Source of the DNA: Holophagales bacterium UBA5704
Lineage (GTDB): Bacteria > Acidobacteriota > Thermoanaerobaculia > Multivoradales > UBA5704
Direction of reading: 5' to 3'
Length of the DNA stretch: 57,497 bases
Assembly (NCBI GenBank): GCA_002420005.1
Contig: DIHE01000169.1
Coordinates: forward strand, 1-57,497
Shown: positions 47,136 through 56,130 of the stretch, one piece after another
How the letters are laid out: each line of letters begins with the position of its first letter
Numbering within the stretch: position 1 is the stretch's first letter
The notes under the pieces: generated by a model
The model's input: the letters and a program-made list of their open reading frames with translations, nothing else
What the model was told of the DNA's origin: nothing
Databases searched by the model: none
Translations under genes and position numbers: made by a program

Positions 47136-47648
47136 ATGGCGCTTTTTCGACGTGATTCCGGTTCCTCTTCCTCCGCTTCCGGCGGATCGCCCGACTTTGG
47201 GGCCTCGCCGTCCTCGTCCTCGTCGGCGCAGCGGCGACGGATGACCCATGTCGCCGCCGGGACGCGCATCGAAGGGACGCTTTCCGGCCCGACCGAGCTG
47301 TTGATCGAGGGCGAGGTGGACGGGGAGGTGCGGATCGAGTCGGCGATCATGATCGGGACGGAGGGGGTGGTGCGGGGGCCGGTTTCGGCGCAGGTGGTGC
47401 GCGTCGGCGGCCGGGTGGTCGGAAACGTCGAGGCCACCGACCGGGTGGAGGTCGCCCCGTCGGGCAGCCTCGAAGGAGACATCGCCGCGCCTCGCGTCGT
47501 CATCGCGGAAGGAGCCTTCTTCAAAGGCCGGATCGACATGCGGTCGGATCGGGACAAGGAGAAGGACAAAGACAAGGCACCGGAGCCCCGCCGCAAAGGT
47601 GCCGAGGCGGGCGCTCCCCAGAAGGCTACGGCCGAATCGGGGAAATAA
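47136..47648 (+). CDS. Bactofilin
   Basis: The 170-residue protein is a bactofilin (DUF583), a cytoskeletal protein that polymerises without nucleotide. After a Ser-rich N-terminus (residues 8-30) comes a right-handed beta-helix core of short repeats: GTRIEGTLSGPTELLIEGEVDGEV, ESAIMIGTEGVVRGPVSA, VRVGGRVVGNVEATDRVEV and GSLEGDIAAPRVVIAEGAFFKGRI. A charged Lys/Glu-rich tail follows. ATG 47136 has GAAGGA upstream. The next gene, ald, begins 1 base after its stop. Confidence 0.93.
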   Translation: MALFRRDSGSSSSASGGSPDFGASPSSSSSAQRRRMTHVAAGTRIEGTLSGPTELLIEGEVDGEVRIESAIMIGTEGVVRGPVSAQVVRVGGRVVGNVEATDRVEVAPSGSLEGDIAAPRVVIAEGAFFKGRIDMRSDRDKEKDKDKAPEPRRKGAEAGAPQKATAESGK

Positions 47649-47649
47649 C

Positions 47650-48762
47650 GTGCGGATCGGAATTCCCAAGGAAATCAAGGATCACGAGTACCGGGTGGGG
47701 ATGATCCCGGCCGGCGTCCATGCGCTGGTCGAAGCGGGCCATGAGGTCGTCGTGCAGGAAGGCGCCGGTCTCGGCAGCGGCATCCCCAACGAGGACTACA
47801 CCGCCGCCGGTGCCCGGATCCTTCCGGACGCCGCGAGCGTCTGGGGTTGGGCCGACATGATCATCAAGGTCAAGGAGCCGGTGGCTCCCGAGTACGGCCT
47901 GATGCGCTCCGGGCAACTCCTCTTCACCTATCTTCACTTGGCGCCTCTGCCGGAGCTGACCGGCGTCCTCCTGGAGCGTCAGGTCACCGGCGTCGCCTAC
48001 GAGACCATCGAAGACCGCCAAGGCCGCTTGCCGCTGCTCACTCCGATGTCGGAGGTGGCCGGCCGCATGGCCGTGGTGGTCGGCGCGAGCTTCCTGCAGC
48101 GCATCCACGGCGGACGCGGAACGCTCCTCGCCGGTGTGCCGGGTGTGCCGCCGGGGGACGTCGTCATCCTGGGTGGTGGCATCGTGGGCATCAACTCGAT
48201 CAAGATGGCGGTCGGGCTGGGTGCCACGGTCACCGTGCTCGAGACGAACCATGACCGGATGCGCCACATCGACGACCTGTTCGCGGGCCAGGTCATCACC
48301 CTGGCGAGCAACCCGTACAACTTGCGCGCCGCGCTGCGCCGCGCCGACCTGCTGATCGGTGCCGTGCTCATCCCCGGCGCCGCGGCGCCCAAGCTGGTCA
48401 CCCGCGACATGCTCAAGCTGATGAAAGAGGGGGCGGTGGCGGTGGACGTGGCGGTCGACCAGGGGGGGTGCTTCGAGACCACCCGCCCGACCACCCATTC
48501 CGACCCGACCTACGTGGTCGACGGCGTGGTCCACTACTGCGTGGCGAACATGCCCGGCGCGGTGCCCCGCACCTCGACCTTCGCGCTCAACAACGTCACC
48601 CTGCCCTATGCCCTGGCCCTCGCCAACAAGGGTGTCGAGAAGGCGGTGGCGGACGACGCCGGGTTGCTCCTCGGGGTCAACACCTTCAAGGGGCACATCA
48701 CCTACGAAGCCGTCGCCACCTCCCAGGGCCGGCCGTTCAAGGCGTTCAAAGACCTGCTCTGA
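47650..48762 (+). CDS. ald: Alanine dehydrogenase
   Basis: The 370-residue enzyme interconverts L-alanine with pyruvate and ammonia using NAD. GTG 47650 starts at the conserved RIGIPKEIKDHEYRVGMIP; the frame is open further upstream but that part belongs to the bactofilin gene. The dinucleotide-binding motif is VVILGGGIVGINS, and ILPGAG-like GAVLIPGAAAPKLV, VAVDQGGCFETT and NMPGAVPRTSTFALNN match the family. Length and motifs are complete. Confidence 0.96.
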   Translation: MRIGIPKEIKDHEYRVGMIPAGVHALVEAGHEVVVQEGAGLGSGIPNEDYTAAGARILPDAASVWGWADMIIKVKEPVAPEYGLMRSGQLLFTYLHLAPLPELTGVLLERQVTGVAYETIEDRQGRLPLLTPMSEVAGRMAVVVGASFLQRIHGGRGTLLAGVPGVPPGDVVILGGGIVGINSIKMAVGLGATVTVLETNHDRMRHIDDLFAGQVITLASNPYNLRAALRRADLLIGAVLIPGAAAPKLVTRDMLKLMKEGAVAVDVAVDQGGCFETTRPTTHSDPTYVVDGVVHYCVANMPGAVPRTSTFALNNVTLPYALALANKGVEKAVADDAGLLLGVNTFKGHITYEAVATSQGRPFKAFKDLL

Positions 48763-48769
48763 GCAGAAC

Positions 48770-48810
48770 CCGCCAGGGGTGGTCCCCGCCCCTCCGCCCC
48801 CCCCTGGCGG
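48770..48810. terminator. Terminator between ald and bcp
   Basis: Arms ccgccagggg (48770-48779) and cccctggcgg (48801-48810) are perfect complements, followed by ctttcgttcc on the plus strand. It lies between the convergent ald and peroxiredoxin genes. Confidence 0.7.
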
Positions 48811-48823
48811 CTTTCGTTCCTCC

Positions 48824-49294
48824 TTACAGAGTCGCCAGAGCCTCCAGCACCTGGGTGTCGTGCCCGTCGACGTTCACCTTCTTCCAGACCTTGCGGACGA
48901 TGCCCGCGCCGTCGAGGAGGTAGGTCGAGCGCTGGATGCCCATCGAGACCTTGCCGTACATGTTCTTCTCCCGCCAGGCACCATACGCCTCGGCCATCTG
49001 GTGGCCGACGTCGGCGAGGAGGGGGAAGTTGAGGCTGTACTTGTCGCGGAACCGGCCGTGGCTCTCCACGTCGTCGGGGGAGACGCCCAGCACCACCGCG
49101 CCGCGTTCCGCGAGCTCGGCGCTGCGGTCGCGAAAGGCGCAGGCCTCCCTGGTGCAGCCCGGCGTGTCGTCCTTGGGATAGAAGTAGATCACCACGGGCT
49201 TGCCGCGGAAATCGGACAGTCGCACCTCGCGGCCGTCATCGGCCTTGAGCAGGAAATCGGGCGCCGCGGCGCCCTCGTCGATCCAATCGGCCAT
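48824..49294 (-). CDS. bcp: Thioredoxin-dependent peroxiredoxin Bcp
   Basis: The 156-residue protein reduces hydroperoxides. The peroxidatic and resolving cysteines are C47 and C52 in TPGCTREAC, as in Bcp/PrxQ proteins with the five-residue spacing. VVIYFYPKDDTPGC, GVSPDDVESHGRF, NFPLLAD and RSTYLLDGAGIVRKVW are family signatures. ATG 49294 is preceded by AGGAGGAA. A longer open frame upstream has no ribosome site and lacks family similarity. Confidence 0.95.
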   Translation of the reverse strand: MADWIDEGAAAPDFLLKADDGREVRLSDFRGKPVVIYFYPKDDTPGCTREACAFRDRSAELAERGAVVLGVSPDDVESHGRFRDKYSLNFPLLADVGHQMAEAYGAWREKNMYGKVSMGIQRSTYLLDGAGIVRKVWKKVNVDGHDTQVLEALATL

Positions 49295-49371
49295 CAGAAA
49301 TTCCTCCTGACGAGAAGAAGAGGCGGGGCGGCAGATCGCGCCGACCCTTCTCGAAGCATAGCGCAGTCTCC

Positions 49372-50568
49372 TCAGGGTGTGTTGTGTCCAGAACCGGCCC
49401 ACGCCCGCTGCTGGGCGCGCGTCGCCTCGAAATGGGCGCGCAGCTCGGCGACGGAGTCGCCTCCGAGCTTCTCGAGCAGGGCGTCGGCGAGCACCAGGGC
49501 GACCATCGACTCGGCGATGACCCCGGCGGCGGGGAGGGCGGTGACGTCGCTGCGCTCGTACTCGGACACCTTCTCCTCCCCGGTGTCGCGGTCGACGCTG
49601 GGCATGCCTTTGCGCAGAGTGGCGATCGGCTTCTTGTAGGCGGTGATCACCAGATCCTCGCCGTTGGTGATGCCGCCTTCCAGGCCGCCGGCGTGGTTCG
49701 ACGGACGCCGGAAGCCTCCGTCGGGGCCGCGATGGATGGGATCGTGCGCCGCGCTGCCGAAGCCGGCCGATCCCTGCAAACCGGCGCCGATCTCCACCGC
49801 CTTGACGGCGTGGATCGACATCACCGCCTGCGCCAGGCGGCCGTCCAGCTTTTCGTCCCACTGCACGTGGGAGCCGAGCCCGGCGGGAACGCGGTGGGCG
49901 ATGACGGTCACCGCACCACCCAGGGTGTCCCCCTCCTGCTGTGCCCGGTCGACCAGGCGGACCATCTCCTCTTCCAGTGAGCGGTCGATGGCGCGCAGGG
50001 GAGAGGTCTCGTCCACCTGGAGCAGATCCTCCCAGGTGGGGACGGGGGCGTCGATGCCGACCGGCCCCAGGGAGCGGACGCCGCTGCGGATCTCGACCCC
50101 CACTTCGGCGAGGAGCATCTTGGCGAAGGCTCCCGCTGCGACGCGGGCCGTGGTCTCGCGGGCGGAGGCGCGCTCCAGGATGTCGCGCAGGTCGTCGCGG
50201 AGGTATTTGAGGCCGCCGGGGAGATCGGTGTGGCCCGGCCGCGGGATGTGCACCCGCCGCTGTGCGGCCCGCCGGGGATCGACCTTCACCGGGCTCATCA
50301 TCGGTTCCCAGTTGGTGTAGTCGCGGTTGGCGATCCAGAGGACGAGCGGCCCGCCGAGGGTCTCGCCGCCGCGCACGCCGCCGCGGATCTCGGCGGTGTC
50401 CTTCTCGATCTTCATCCGGTTGCCCCGGCCATAGCCGTGCTGGCGGCGCGCGAGGTCGCGCGTCAGGAGGTCGAAGTCCACCCGCAACCCCGCGGGCAGA
50501 CCGGTCAGAAGCGCGGTGAGGCCGGGTCCGTGGCTCTCTCCGCCGGTGGTCAGGTGGAGCCGGCGCAT
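49372..50568 (-). CDS. aroC: Chorismate synthase
   Basis: The 398-residue enzyme makes chorismate from EPSP in the shikimate pathway and needs reduced FMN. It starts at MRRLHLTTGGESHGPGLT and contains RRQHGYGRGNRMKIEKD, PRPGHTDLPGGLKY, RASARETTARVAAGA and HAVKAVEIGAG, all chorismate synthase signatures; the last third includes GGLEGGITNGEDLV. ATG 50568 is used because the family begins at this point. No other aro gene is next to it. Confidence 0.96.
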   Translation of the reverse strand: MRRLHLTTGGESHGPGLTALLTGLPAGLRVDFDLLTRDLARRQHGYGRGNRMKIEKDTAEIRGGVRGGETLGGPLVLWIANRDYTNWEPMMSPVKVDPRRAAQRRVHIPRPGHTDLPGGLKYLRDDLRDILERASARETTARVAAGAFAKMLLAEVGVEIRSGVRSLGPVGIDAPVPTWEDLLQVDETSPLRAIDRSLEEEMVRLVDRAQQEGDTLGGAVTVIAHRVPAGLGSHVQWDEKLDGRLAQAVMSIHAVKAVEIGAGLQGSAGFGSAAHDPIHRGPDGGFRRPSNHAGGLEGGITNGEDLVITAYKKPIATLRKGMPSVDRDTGEEKVSEYERSDVTALPAAGVIAESMVALVLADALLEKLGGDSVAELRAHFEATRAQQRAWAGSGHNTP

Positions 50569-50699
50569 GGTGGGGAAGGATACCGCAGCTCGCCCCCGCG
50601 CCACCCTCTTGCCGGAAAACGGCTCACTTTGGGCCGCAGCCGGCACCTATACCAGAAGAGAGGTGAAATCGATTGCATTCGCTCGAAGAAGGAGGGTTC

Positions 50700-50864
50700 G
50701 TGGAAAAGAAGAAGCGGAAAAAGCTCAAGAAATTGAGCTTGACCAAGGAGACCCTGCGGGGTCTCGACAGCCAGGAGACCCGGCGAGCCGCCGCCGGTGT
50801 GGCGCCGACGGTCACTTGCGCCAACTCGGGCTGCCGTTCCTGCCACACCTGCATCTGCCCGTAG
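50700..50864 (+). CDS. Class I lanthipeptide precursor, 54 aa
   Basis: The 54-residue peptide starts at GTG 50700 with GAAGGAGG seven bases upstream; an upstream TTG at 50673 is less likely. The leader is lysine-rich with KKLSLTKETLRGL at residues 10-22, the recognition motif of class I lanthipeptide leaders. The core region (after about residue 33) is APTVTCANSGCRSCHTCICP: five Cys (40, 45, 48, 51, 53) match five Ser/Thr (37, 39, 43, 47, 50) in number, as expected for several lanthionine rings. It converges with the LanB gene, whose stop is 13 bases away. A TATACC -10-like element lies at 50648-50653. Confidence 0.78.
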   Translation: MEKKKRKKLKKLSLTKETLRGLDSQETRRAAAGVAPTVTCANSGCRSCHTCICP

Positions 50865-50877
50865 GCGGGCGGGGAGC

Positions 50878-53800
50878 TCAGTCCCCGCGCCGGTCCTGTC
50901 CCTGGGCCCCCAGGCGCGTCCTCGCCTCGCGCGAGGTGTGAAGCTGGTGGAGGAAGTCGTAGAGCACCAGCTCGTGGGCGCGCGCGGCCGACCGGATGAT
51001 CCGGTTGACGAACATGTGCACAAAGCTGGTGGACATCTCGGTCAGGTTGCCGGTGAGGCGGCCGGCGGCTTCGCGGGCTTGCAGCTCGGCGGCGATCGGG
51101 GCGAGCTGTTGCGAGCGCCGGGCGAAGACATCGAGCGCCGGGGCCAGAAGCTCGTCCGTTCCACCGCCCGGCTCGAGCAGCGCGGCGAGGCTGCGCCGCT
51201 CGCTCCGCAGCTTCTGGTCGAGCTGGATGCGCAGCGGCTTGCCTCCCTTGAACTCGCGCAGGAACGACGAGCGCAGATGGCCGAGGGCGGCCTTGCGGTC
51301 GTCCGGAGGGAGCCCCAGGTCGGACAGCAACAGGTCACAGCCGAGGAGGGCGAGGCGCCAGCGGATGTCGGCCCCCTCGTCCCCTTCGATCATTTCGATG
51401 ATCGCCAGGACGGCTTCGCTGTCGATGTGGAACAGACGCTCGGCGAGCTCGATCCCCTCGGGGCCTCCATAGCGCTCGACCTCCCGGTCATAGGTGTCGA
51501 GCTGGACTTTCCACAGCCGCCCATCGGCGAGGAAGCCGGCGAGCGACCGTTGCAGGGCGGGAAGCACGCGCCCATGCAGAGCCGTCGGATCGCCGTGGAG
51601 CCGCACCCGCAGGTGCCACTCGGGGTCCCCGTAGCGCAGGAAGAACCAGGAGTCGGCCGCCCCCTCGGCGAGGGCCTCGCGCACCGTCGGCCCGACGACG
51701 TCGCGCAACAGCCCGTCGGCGGTCGAGGTGCCGGTGTAGAGCTTGACGTACAGCCACTCGGAGCCGGGTGCGAAGGAGCGCACGAGGGCGGGGGACGCGG
51801 CCGGCCGCGGGGTCGCACCGGCGGCGCGGGGGGCCTCCGGCGTGGCTTCGCCCGGGCGCACGACAAAGGGAAGGAGGACTTCGTGGAAGAACCGGCCCTC
51901 CGGTCCCCGGGCGCAGAGCTCCTGCGGCCCCGGGAAGACCTCGGAGAGGCGGGCGCGCTCGCGTTCTTCGACGAGATCGAGAAAGGTCTCCAGGGAGAGG
52001 ACGTTCTCGAAGTCGACCAGCAGCTCGTTGTCGCCGTCGCTCAGAAAGACGAGGCGTGGGATGCGGCGGCGTTCACGCCAGGCGCGCACCGTCTCCAGGC
52101 GGGCGGCCCCCCGGGGTTGGACCAGCTCCTTGATCTCGTCGCCGCCGACGAGCCACATGGCGCGTGCCAGCACCAACCGGCCGGCGGTCACCCTGGGCAG
52201 GAAGAGCGCACCTTCGAACGGCCCCCAGCTCCAGGAGGCGCCGCCTTGGGTTCCCTGGGTCTGCAGCATGCAGAGGAAGCGATAGATGCCGAGGCTGCCG
52301 CGGCGGTAGTTGTGAGCGCTGGTCAGGCGGGGAATGACCTCCCGGCCGAGGCGCCGAGAGCGCAGGATGATGCGTGACGCCCTCACCGTCACGGTCAGAT
52401 CGGTGACCGGAATCTGATCCTCCCGTGGCACGCCGGATCGCCCGAGGAAGGCGATCTCGTGGCGGCGCAGCACCGGGCGCGACAGGATGTTGCCGATCCG
52501 CCCCTGCGGCAGGTGGACGACCTCGGCATAGATCGCCTCCGGCCGGAGGCTCTCCTCCTGGCGCAGATGCTCTTCGACCTTGCGCTGGAGGGCCGGGTCG
52601 GCGTGGCAGAAGCGGCCGAGGAGGCGCGCTCCGGACGGGCCGACGGCACCGCCCAGGAGAAGCTGGAAGTCGCCGGACGCGAGCGCTTCGGGGGAGGCCG
52701 CCGCCAGATGGATCATCACCTGGAAGGCGTCGGCCAGATGCGGCACCTCCCCTCCGTCGGGTCCGCCGTAGGGGGAGAGGCGCTCCACGTCCTGCGGCGT
52801 GATCTCGAGGGTCTGTGCCCCGGCGGCGAGGGCCTGCGAGAGCCGTTCGAAGAGGTAGCTCTCGCGCGCTCCCCACGCCACCCGCTCCTCGCCGCCCGGA
52901 GCGGTGAGCGGGAGGCCGGCCAGCAGCGGCGAGGCCTCCGCTCCGACGTCGGAGGAGCGTTCGAAGCCGATGCCGATCTCTTCGTCGAGCGCCTCGACGA
53001 GCAGCACCTCCCGCCCTTCCCCATAGCGCTCGGTGAAATCTTTGCGGAAGCCGTCCAGCATGTCCTGGCGGCGCGGCGAGATGCGGCGCACCAGGTCGAG
53101 CCCGCGCAAGGTCTCCTCGATCACCGCGGGTCCCAGAGCCGGCCGGTCTCCCGGCTTGACCATGTCGAGCTGGAACAGGCGGGCGAGCTCCACCGGGGTG
53201 GGCAGCGTTTCGAGGCTCCGGGCGAGGGAGCGGTAGCGCTCCGTCGACGCGCCGGTGCCTTCTGCATCGAGCGCGGCCAGCTCGTCGCGGGCCGCGGCGA
53301 GCTGGCGGGCGGCGATCGCTGCAGCGCCGGGAAGACCGCTGAGCTGCTCGATGAGCTCATGGATCGCTTCCGGGCCGGTGACCAGCGGCGAGAGGTCGGA
53401 GACCAGGATCTGGCTGTCGATCAGCTCGCCGACGTATTCGGTGGCATCTTCGAGGGTGATCTCGCCCTCGGGATCTGCGGCGACGAGAGCCGCCGCCAGA
53501 TCGGCGATGCGGGCTCCCCGGGCGGCGCGGCGCAAGGTGTCTTCGAGATAGTCCGTCGGCTCCACCGCCACCAGATGATGGGAGCGGATCTTCCGGGCCA
53601 GCCGGGCCTCGGCGTAGCGCAGGCGGCCGGCGGCGCGATAGAGGCTCGAATTGGGCCGGTAGAGCATCCCTTCGCGGATCTGCGGATTGCGCCCCAGCTC
53701 CTCGCACAGGGCGAAGAGGTAGTCCATGTCGAGCCGCGTGTGCCGCTCATAGCCGGAGCGCGGTCCCAGCGCCAGCCGGCTCTCCGTGCCGACCTCTCCC

Positions 53801-54192
53801 AGCGAGCACCCGGAAAACAGGCCGAACGGCGTCGGCCGCGCCGCCATGCGGTAGAAGTACCGCACCAGGACCCGCTCGACACGCTGCCCCTTCTTGCTCT
53901 CCGGCTCCGCCAGCCACAGAGGGAGGCCGTCGACGACGAGCGAGGGCGAGGCCAGGAACAGCGCCTCCTGGATCTCCGGCCGGGCGCACAGCTCGCGCAG
54001 CCGGGCGCGCAGCCGTGTGCGATCCGCCTGGAGCGCCCCTTCCAGAGCTGCAGCTTCCCCGGAGGGCGCACCCGGGGTGTCCAGCTCTGCGCTCCAGGCT
54101 GCCAGCTCCTCGCAGGGAAGGAGCGGGGTGCGGAACACGAAAAAGCCAGAGGGGCAAAACTGGAGATCCGGCATCTTGGAGTCGATGGGCAC
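50878..54192 (-). CDS. Lantibiotic dehydratase LanB, full length
   Basis: The 1104-residue protein has both LanB parts. The N-terminal glutamylation domain (about 1-760) starts PSGFFVFRTPLLPCEEL and includes YFYRMAARPTPFGLFSGC and AHNYRRGSLGIYRFLCMLQTQ. The C-terminal glutamate-elimination (SpaB_C) domain (about 800-1090) shows WLYVKLYTGTSTADGLLRD, WFFLRYGDPEWHLRVRLHG and FVHMFVNRIIRSAARAHELV. It uses glutamyl-tRNA to dehydrate Ser/Thr of a precursor peptide. The start is GTG 54192, or ATG 54174, with no good ribosome site at either. The matching precursor is the convergent gene at 50700; no LanC cyclase, protease or transporter is seen. Confidence 0.92.
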   Translation of the reverse strand: MPIDSKMPDLQFCPSGFFVFRTPLLPCEELAAWSAELDTPGAPSGEAAALEGALQADRTRLRARLRELCARPEIQEALFLASPSLVVDGLPLWLAEPESKKGQRVERVLVRYFYRMAARPTPFGLFSGCSLGEVGTESRLALGPRSGYERHTRLDMDYLFALCEELGRNPQIREGMLYRPNSSLYRAAGRLRYAEARLARKIRSHHLVAVEPTDYLEDTLRRAARGARIADLAAALVAADPEGEITLEDATEYVGELIDSQILVSDLSPLVTGPEAIHELIEQLSGLPGAAAIAARQLAAARDELAALDAEGTGASTERYRSLARSLETLPTPVELARLFQLDMVKPGDRPALGPAVIEETLRGLDLVRRISPRRQDMLDGFRKDFTERYGEGREVLLVEALDEEIGIGFERSSDVGAEASPLLAGLPLTAPGGEERVAWGARESYLFERLSQALAAGAQTLEITPQDVERLSPYGGPDGGEVPHLADAFQVMIHLAAASPEALASGDFQLLLGGAVGPSGARLLGRFCHADPALQRKVEEHLRQEESLRPEAIYAEVVHLPQGRIGNILSRPVLRRHEIAFLGRSGVPREDQIPVTDLTVTVRASRIILRSRRLGREVIPRLTSAHNYRRGSLGIYRFLCMLQTQGTQGGASWSWGPFEGALFLPRVTAGRLVLARAMWLVGGDEIKELVQPRGAARLETVRAWRERRRIPRLVFLSDGDNELLVDFENVLSLETFLDLVEERERARLSEVFPGPQELCARGPEGRFFHEVLLPFVVRPGEATPEAPRAAGATPRPAASPALVRSFAPGSEWLYVKLYTGTSTADGLLRDVVGPTVREALAEGAADSWFFLRYGDPEWHLRVRLHGDPTALHGRVLPALQRSLAGFLADGRLWKVQLDTYDREVERYGGPEGIELAERLFHIDSEAVLAIIEMIEGDEGADIRWRLALLGCDLLLSDLGLPPDDRKAALGHLRSSFLREFKGGKPLRIQLDQKLRSERRSLAALLEPGGGTDELLAPALDVFARRSQQLAPIAAELQAREAAGRLTGNLTEMSTSFVHMFVNRIIRSAARAHELVLYDFLHQLHTSREARTRLGAQGQDRRGD

Positions 54193-54551
54193 GACGGGAG
54201 GAAGATACCACGGAAGGGAATCGTCAGGAGGTTGTCAGGAGCGCGGGCTCAGAAATGGAGGGTGAAACGTTTGCAGCCGACATGTCATTTCCTCCAGGAG
54301 GGGAGACGTCGGAAGCGGCGGGCCGCCGGTCTATGGGCTCCGTGTCGCCAGCGTGTCGGAGGTCAGGCTTTCAGGCGGCAGATGCCTTGACAGCCCATGG
54401 CGAAGCCGATACTTTCCCCGACCTTAAGGCACGCAGAGGCTCGACAACCCAGGCAAGCGAGATCACAAACAACGGAGACCGCAGCCCACTCGCCCCTGCT
54501 CCAGGAGGACGCTGCATCAGGGGGACGGGACGGGCACTCCAGGAGGGAGCA
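54193..54551. other. 359-bp divergent intergenic region between lanB and the sheath gene
   Basis: This gap separates the minus-strand LanB gene from the plus-strand sheath gene. It holds the promoter at 54387-54415 and a roughly 130-base leader before the sheath start, ending with AGGAGGGAGCA. The sheath reading frame is open through the whole gap but lacks a ribosome site for an earlier start. No small gene or RNA gene is supported. Nothing resembling a LanB promoter was clear on the other strand. Confidence 0.6.
54387..54415 (+). promoter_or_regulatory. Sigma-70-type promoter of the contractile-system operon
   Basis: TTGACA (54387-54392), a 17-base spacer and TACTTT (54410-54415) form a near-consensus promoter; transcription would start near 54422, about 130 bases before the sheath ATG. 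Confidence 0.7.
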
Positions 54552-56114
54552 ATGCCAGTCACCCCCACGTATCCGGGCGTCTACGTCGAGGAGATCCCGA
54601 GTGGAGTCCGGACGATCACCGGGGTCCCGACGTCGATCACGGCGTTCATCGGGCGGGCGCCCCGCGGACCGGTCGATGAGCCGGTCACCCTCAACAGCTT
54701 CGGAGACTTTGAGCGCACCTTCGGCGGGCTCTGGAGCGAGAGCACGCTCGGCTTCTCGGTGCAGGACTTTTTCCTGAACGGAGGCGGCCAGGCGCTCGTC
54801 GTGCGCGTCACCGGTGCCGGCTCGACCACGGCTCTCCTGGTCGACGCCACGCACAGCCTGTCGCTCAAGGCGTCGTCGGAAGGGGCCTGGGCCAACCAGC
54901 TCCGCGCCCGGATCGATCAGGACGTCCTGCCGGCGAGCGCGGCCGCGCTCGGCGTCGATCCGGATGATCTGTTCAATCTGACCGTTCGCGACGGTGCGAC
55001 CGGCGAGACCGAGGTGTTCGCCAACGTCACCTTCGTCGAAAGCTCCCGGCGCCTGGACCGCATTCTCGTCGCCCAGTCGCGCCTGGTGCGGGCGACCAGT
55101 CTCGGCTCGGCGGTCGCGCCGCATGCCGCGGCGACGGCGGCGGTGTGGACCGACAACACCCAGTCGAGCCCGGTGTCGACCGCCGGGAACAACGACACCG
55201 GTCTCGCCCAGGCCGACGTGGTGGGGAGCGAGAGCGCGAAGACGGGCCTCTATGCCTTGGAGAAGGCGGACCTGTTCAATCTTCTGGTGATTCCGCCTTA
55301 CACGGCCGCCGGGGACACGGATTCCGCCGTCTGGCCGATCGCCGCCGCCTACTGCGAGAGGCGCCGGGCCATGCTGCTGATCGATCCGCCGGCCGCCTGG
55401 GCCTCCAAGGACGCGGCGAAGACCGGCCTCACCACCGGAGCGGGCGCGGCGAATTTCACCACCAGCAAGAACGCGGCGCTCTATTTCCCGCGCATCGTCC
55501 GGGGCAACCCGCTGCACGACAACATGCTGGAGTCCTTCGCGCCGTCCGGTGCGGTGGCGGGCGTGTTCTCGCGCACCGACGCCGCGCGCGGCGTCTGGAA
55601 GGCGCCGGCCGGCCTCGAAGCGACGCTCAACGGGGTGGTGGACCTGAGCGTGCCGCTGACCGACCCGGAGAACGGCGAGCTCAACCCGCTCGGCCTCAAT
55701 TGCCTGCGCATCCGCCCGGCGGTGGGACCGACGGTGTGGGGCGCCCGCACCCGGCAGGGTGACGACCGCCTGGCCTCGGAATGGAAATACGTGCCGGTGC
55801 GCCGCCTCGCCCTGTTTCTGGAAGAGAGCCTCTACCGTGGGTTGCAGTGGGTGGTGTTCGAGCCGAACGACGAGCCGCTGTGGAGCCAGATCCGGCTGAA
55901 CGCGGGCTCCTTCTTGCAGTCCCTGTTCCGCCAGGGCGCGTTCCAGGGCCGCACGCCGCAGGAGGCGTACTTCGTCAAGTGTGACCGCGAGACGACGACG
56001 CAGAACGACATCGACCGCGGCATCGTCAACATCGTCGTCGGGTTCGCGCCGCTCAAGCCGGCCGAGTTCGTCATCCTCAAGATCCAGCAGATCGCCGGAC
56101 AGATCCTGACCTAG
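54552..56114 (+). CDS. Contractile tail sheath protein
   Basis: The 520-residue protein is a phage-tail-like sheath subunit. The N-terminus PTYPGVYVEEIPSGVRTITGV and ITAFIGRAPRGPVDEP, FERTFGGLW and the C-terminal EESLYRGLQWVVFEPNDEPLW and INIVVGFAPLKPAEFVI-like segments match sheath proteins of extracellular contractile injection systems and of contractile phages. ATG 54552 has AGGAGGGAGCA upstream and begins at the conserved N-terminus. The sheath contracts to drive the inner tube through a membrane. The tube gene follows after 16 bases. Confidence 0.95.
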   Translation: MPVTPTYPGVYVEEIPSGVRTITGVPTSITAFIGRAPRGPVDEPVTLNSFGDFERTFGGLWSESTLGFSVQDFFLNGGGQALVVRVTGAGSTTALLVDATHSLSLKASSEGAWANQLRARIDQDVLPASAAALGVDPDDLFNLTVRDGATGETEVFANVTFVESSRRLDRILVAQSRLVRATSLGSAVAPHAAATAAVWTDNTQSSPVSTAGNNDTGLAQADVVGSESAKTGLYALEKADLFNLLVIPPYTAAGDTDSAVWPIAAAYCERRRAMLLIDPPAAWASKDAAKTGLTTGAGAANFTTSKNAALYFPRIVRGNPLHDNMLESFAPSGAVAGVFSRTDAARGVWKAPAGLEATLNGVVDLSVPLTDPENGELNPLGLNCLRIRPAVGPTVWGARTRQGDDRLASEWKYVPVRRLALFLEESLYRGLQWVVFEPNDEPLWSQIRLNAGSFLQSLFRQGAFQGRTPQEAYFVKCDRETTTQNDIDRGIVNIVVGFAPLKPAEFVILKIQQIAGQILT

Positions 56115-56130
56115 GAAGGGGGGGATTGCG

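Noticed and set aside
52459..54390. Plus-strand 643-codon frame opposite lanB
   Set aside because: It has no domain and lies across a full-length LanB with clear family motifs.
54255..54551. N-terminal extension of the sheath protein
   Set aside because: The frame is open, but only the 54552 start has a ribosome site and the family N-terminus; the promoter also lies inside the would-be extension.
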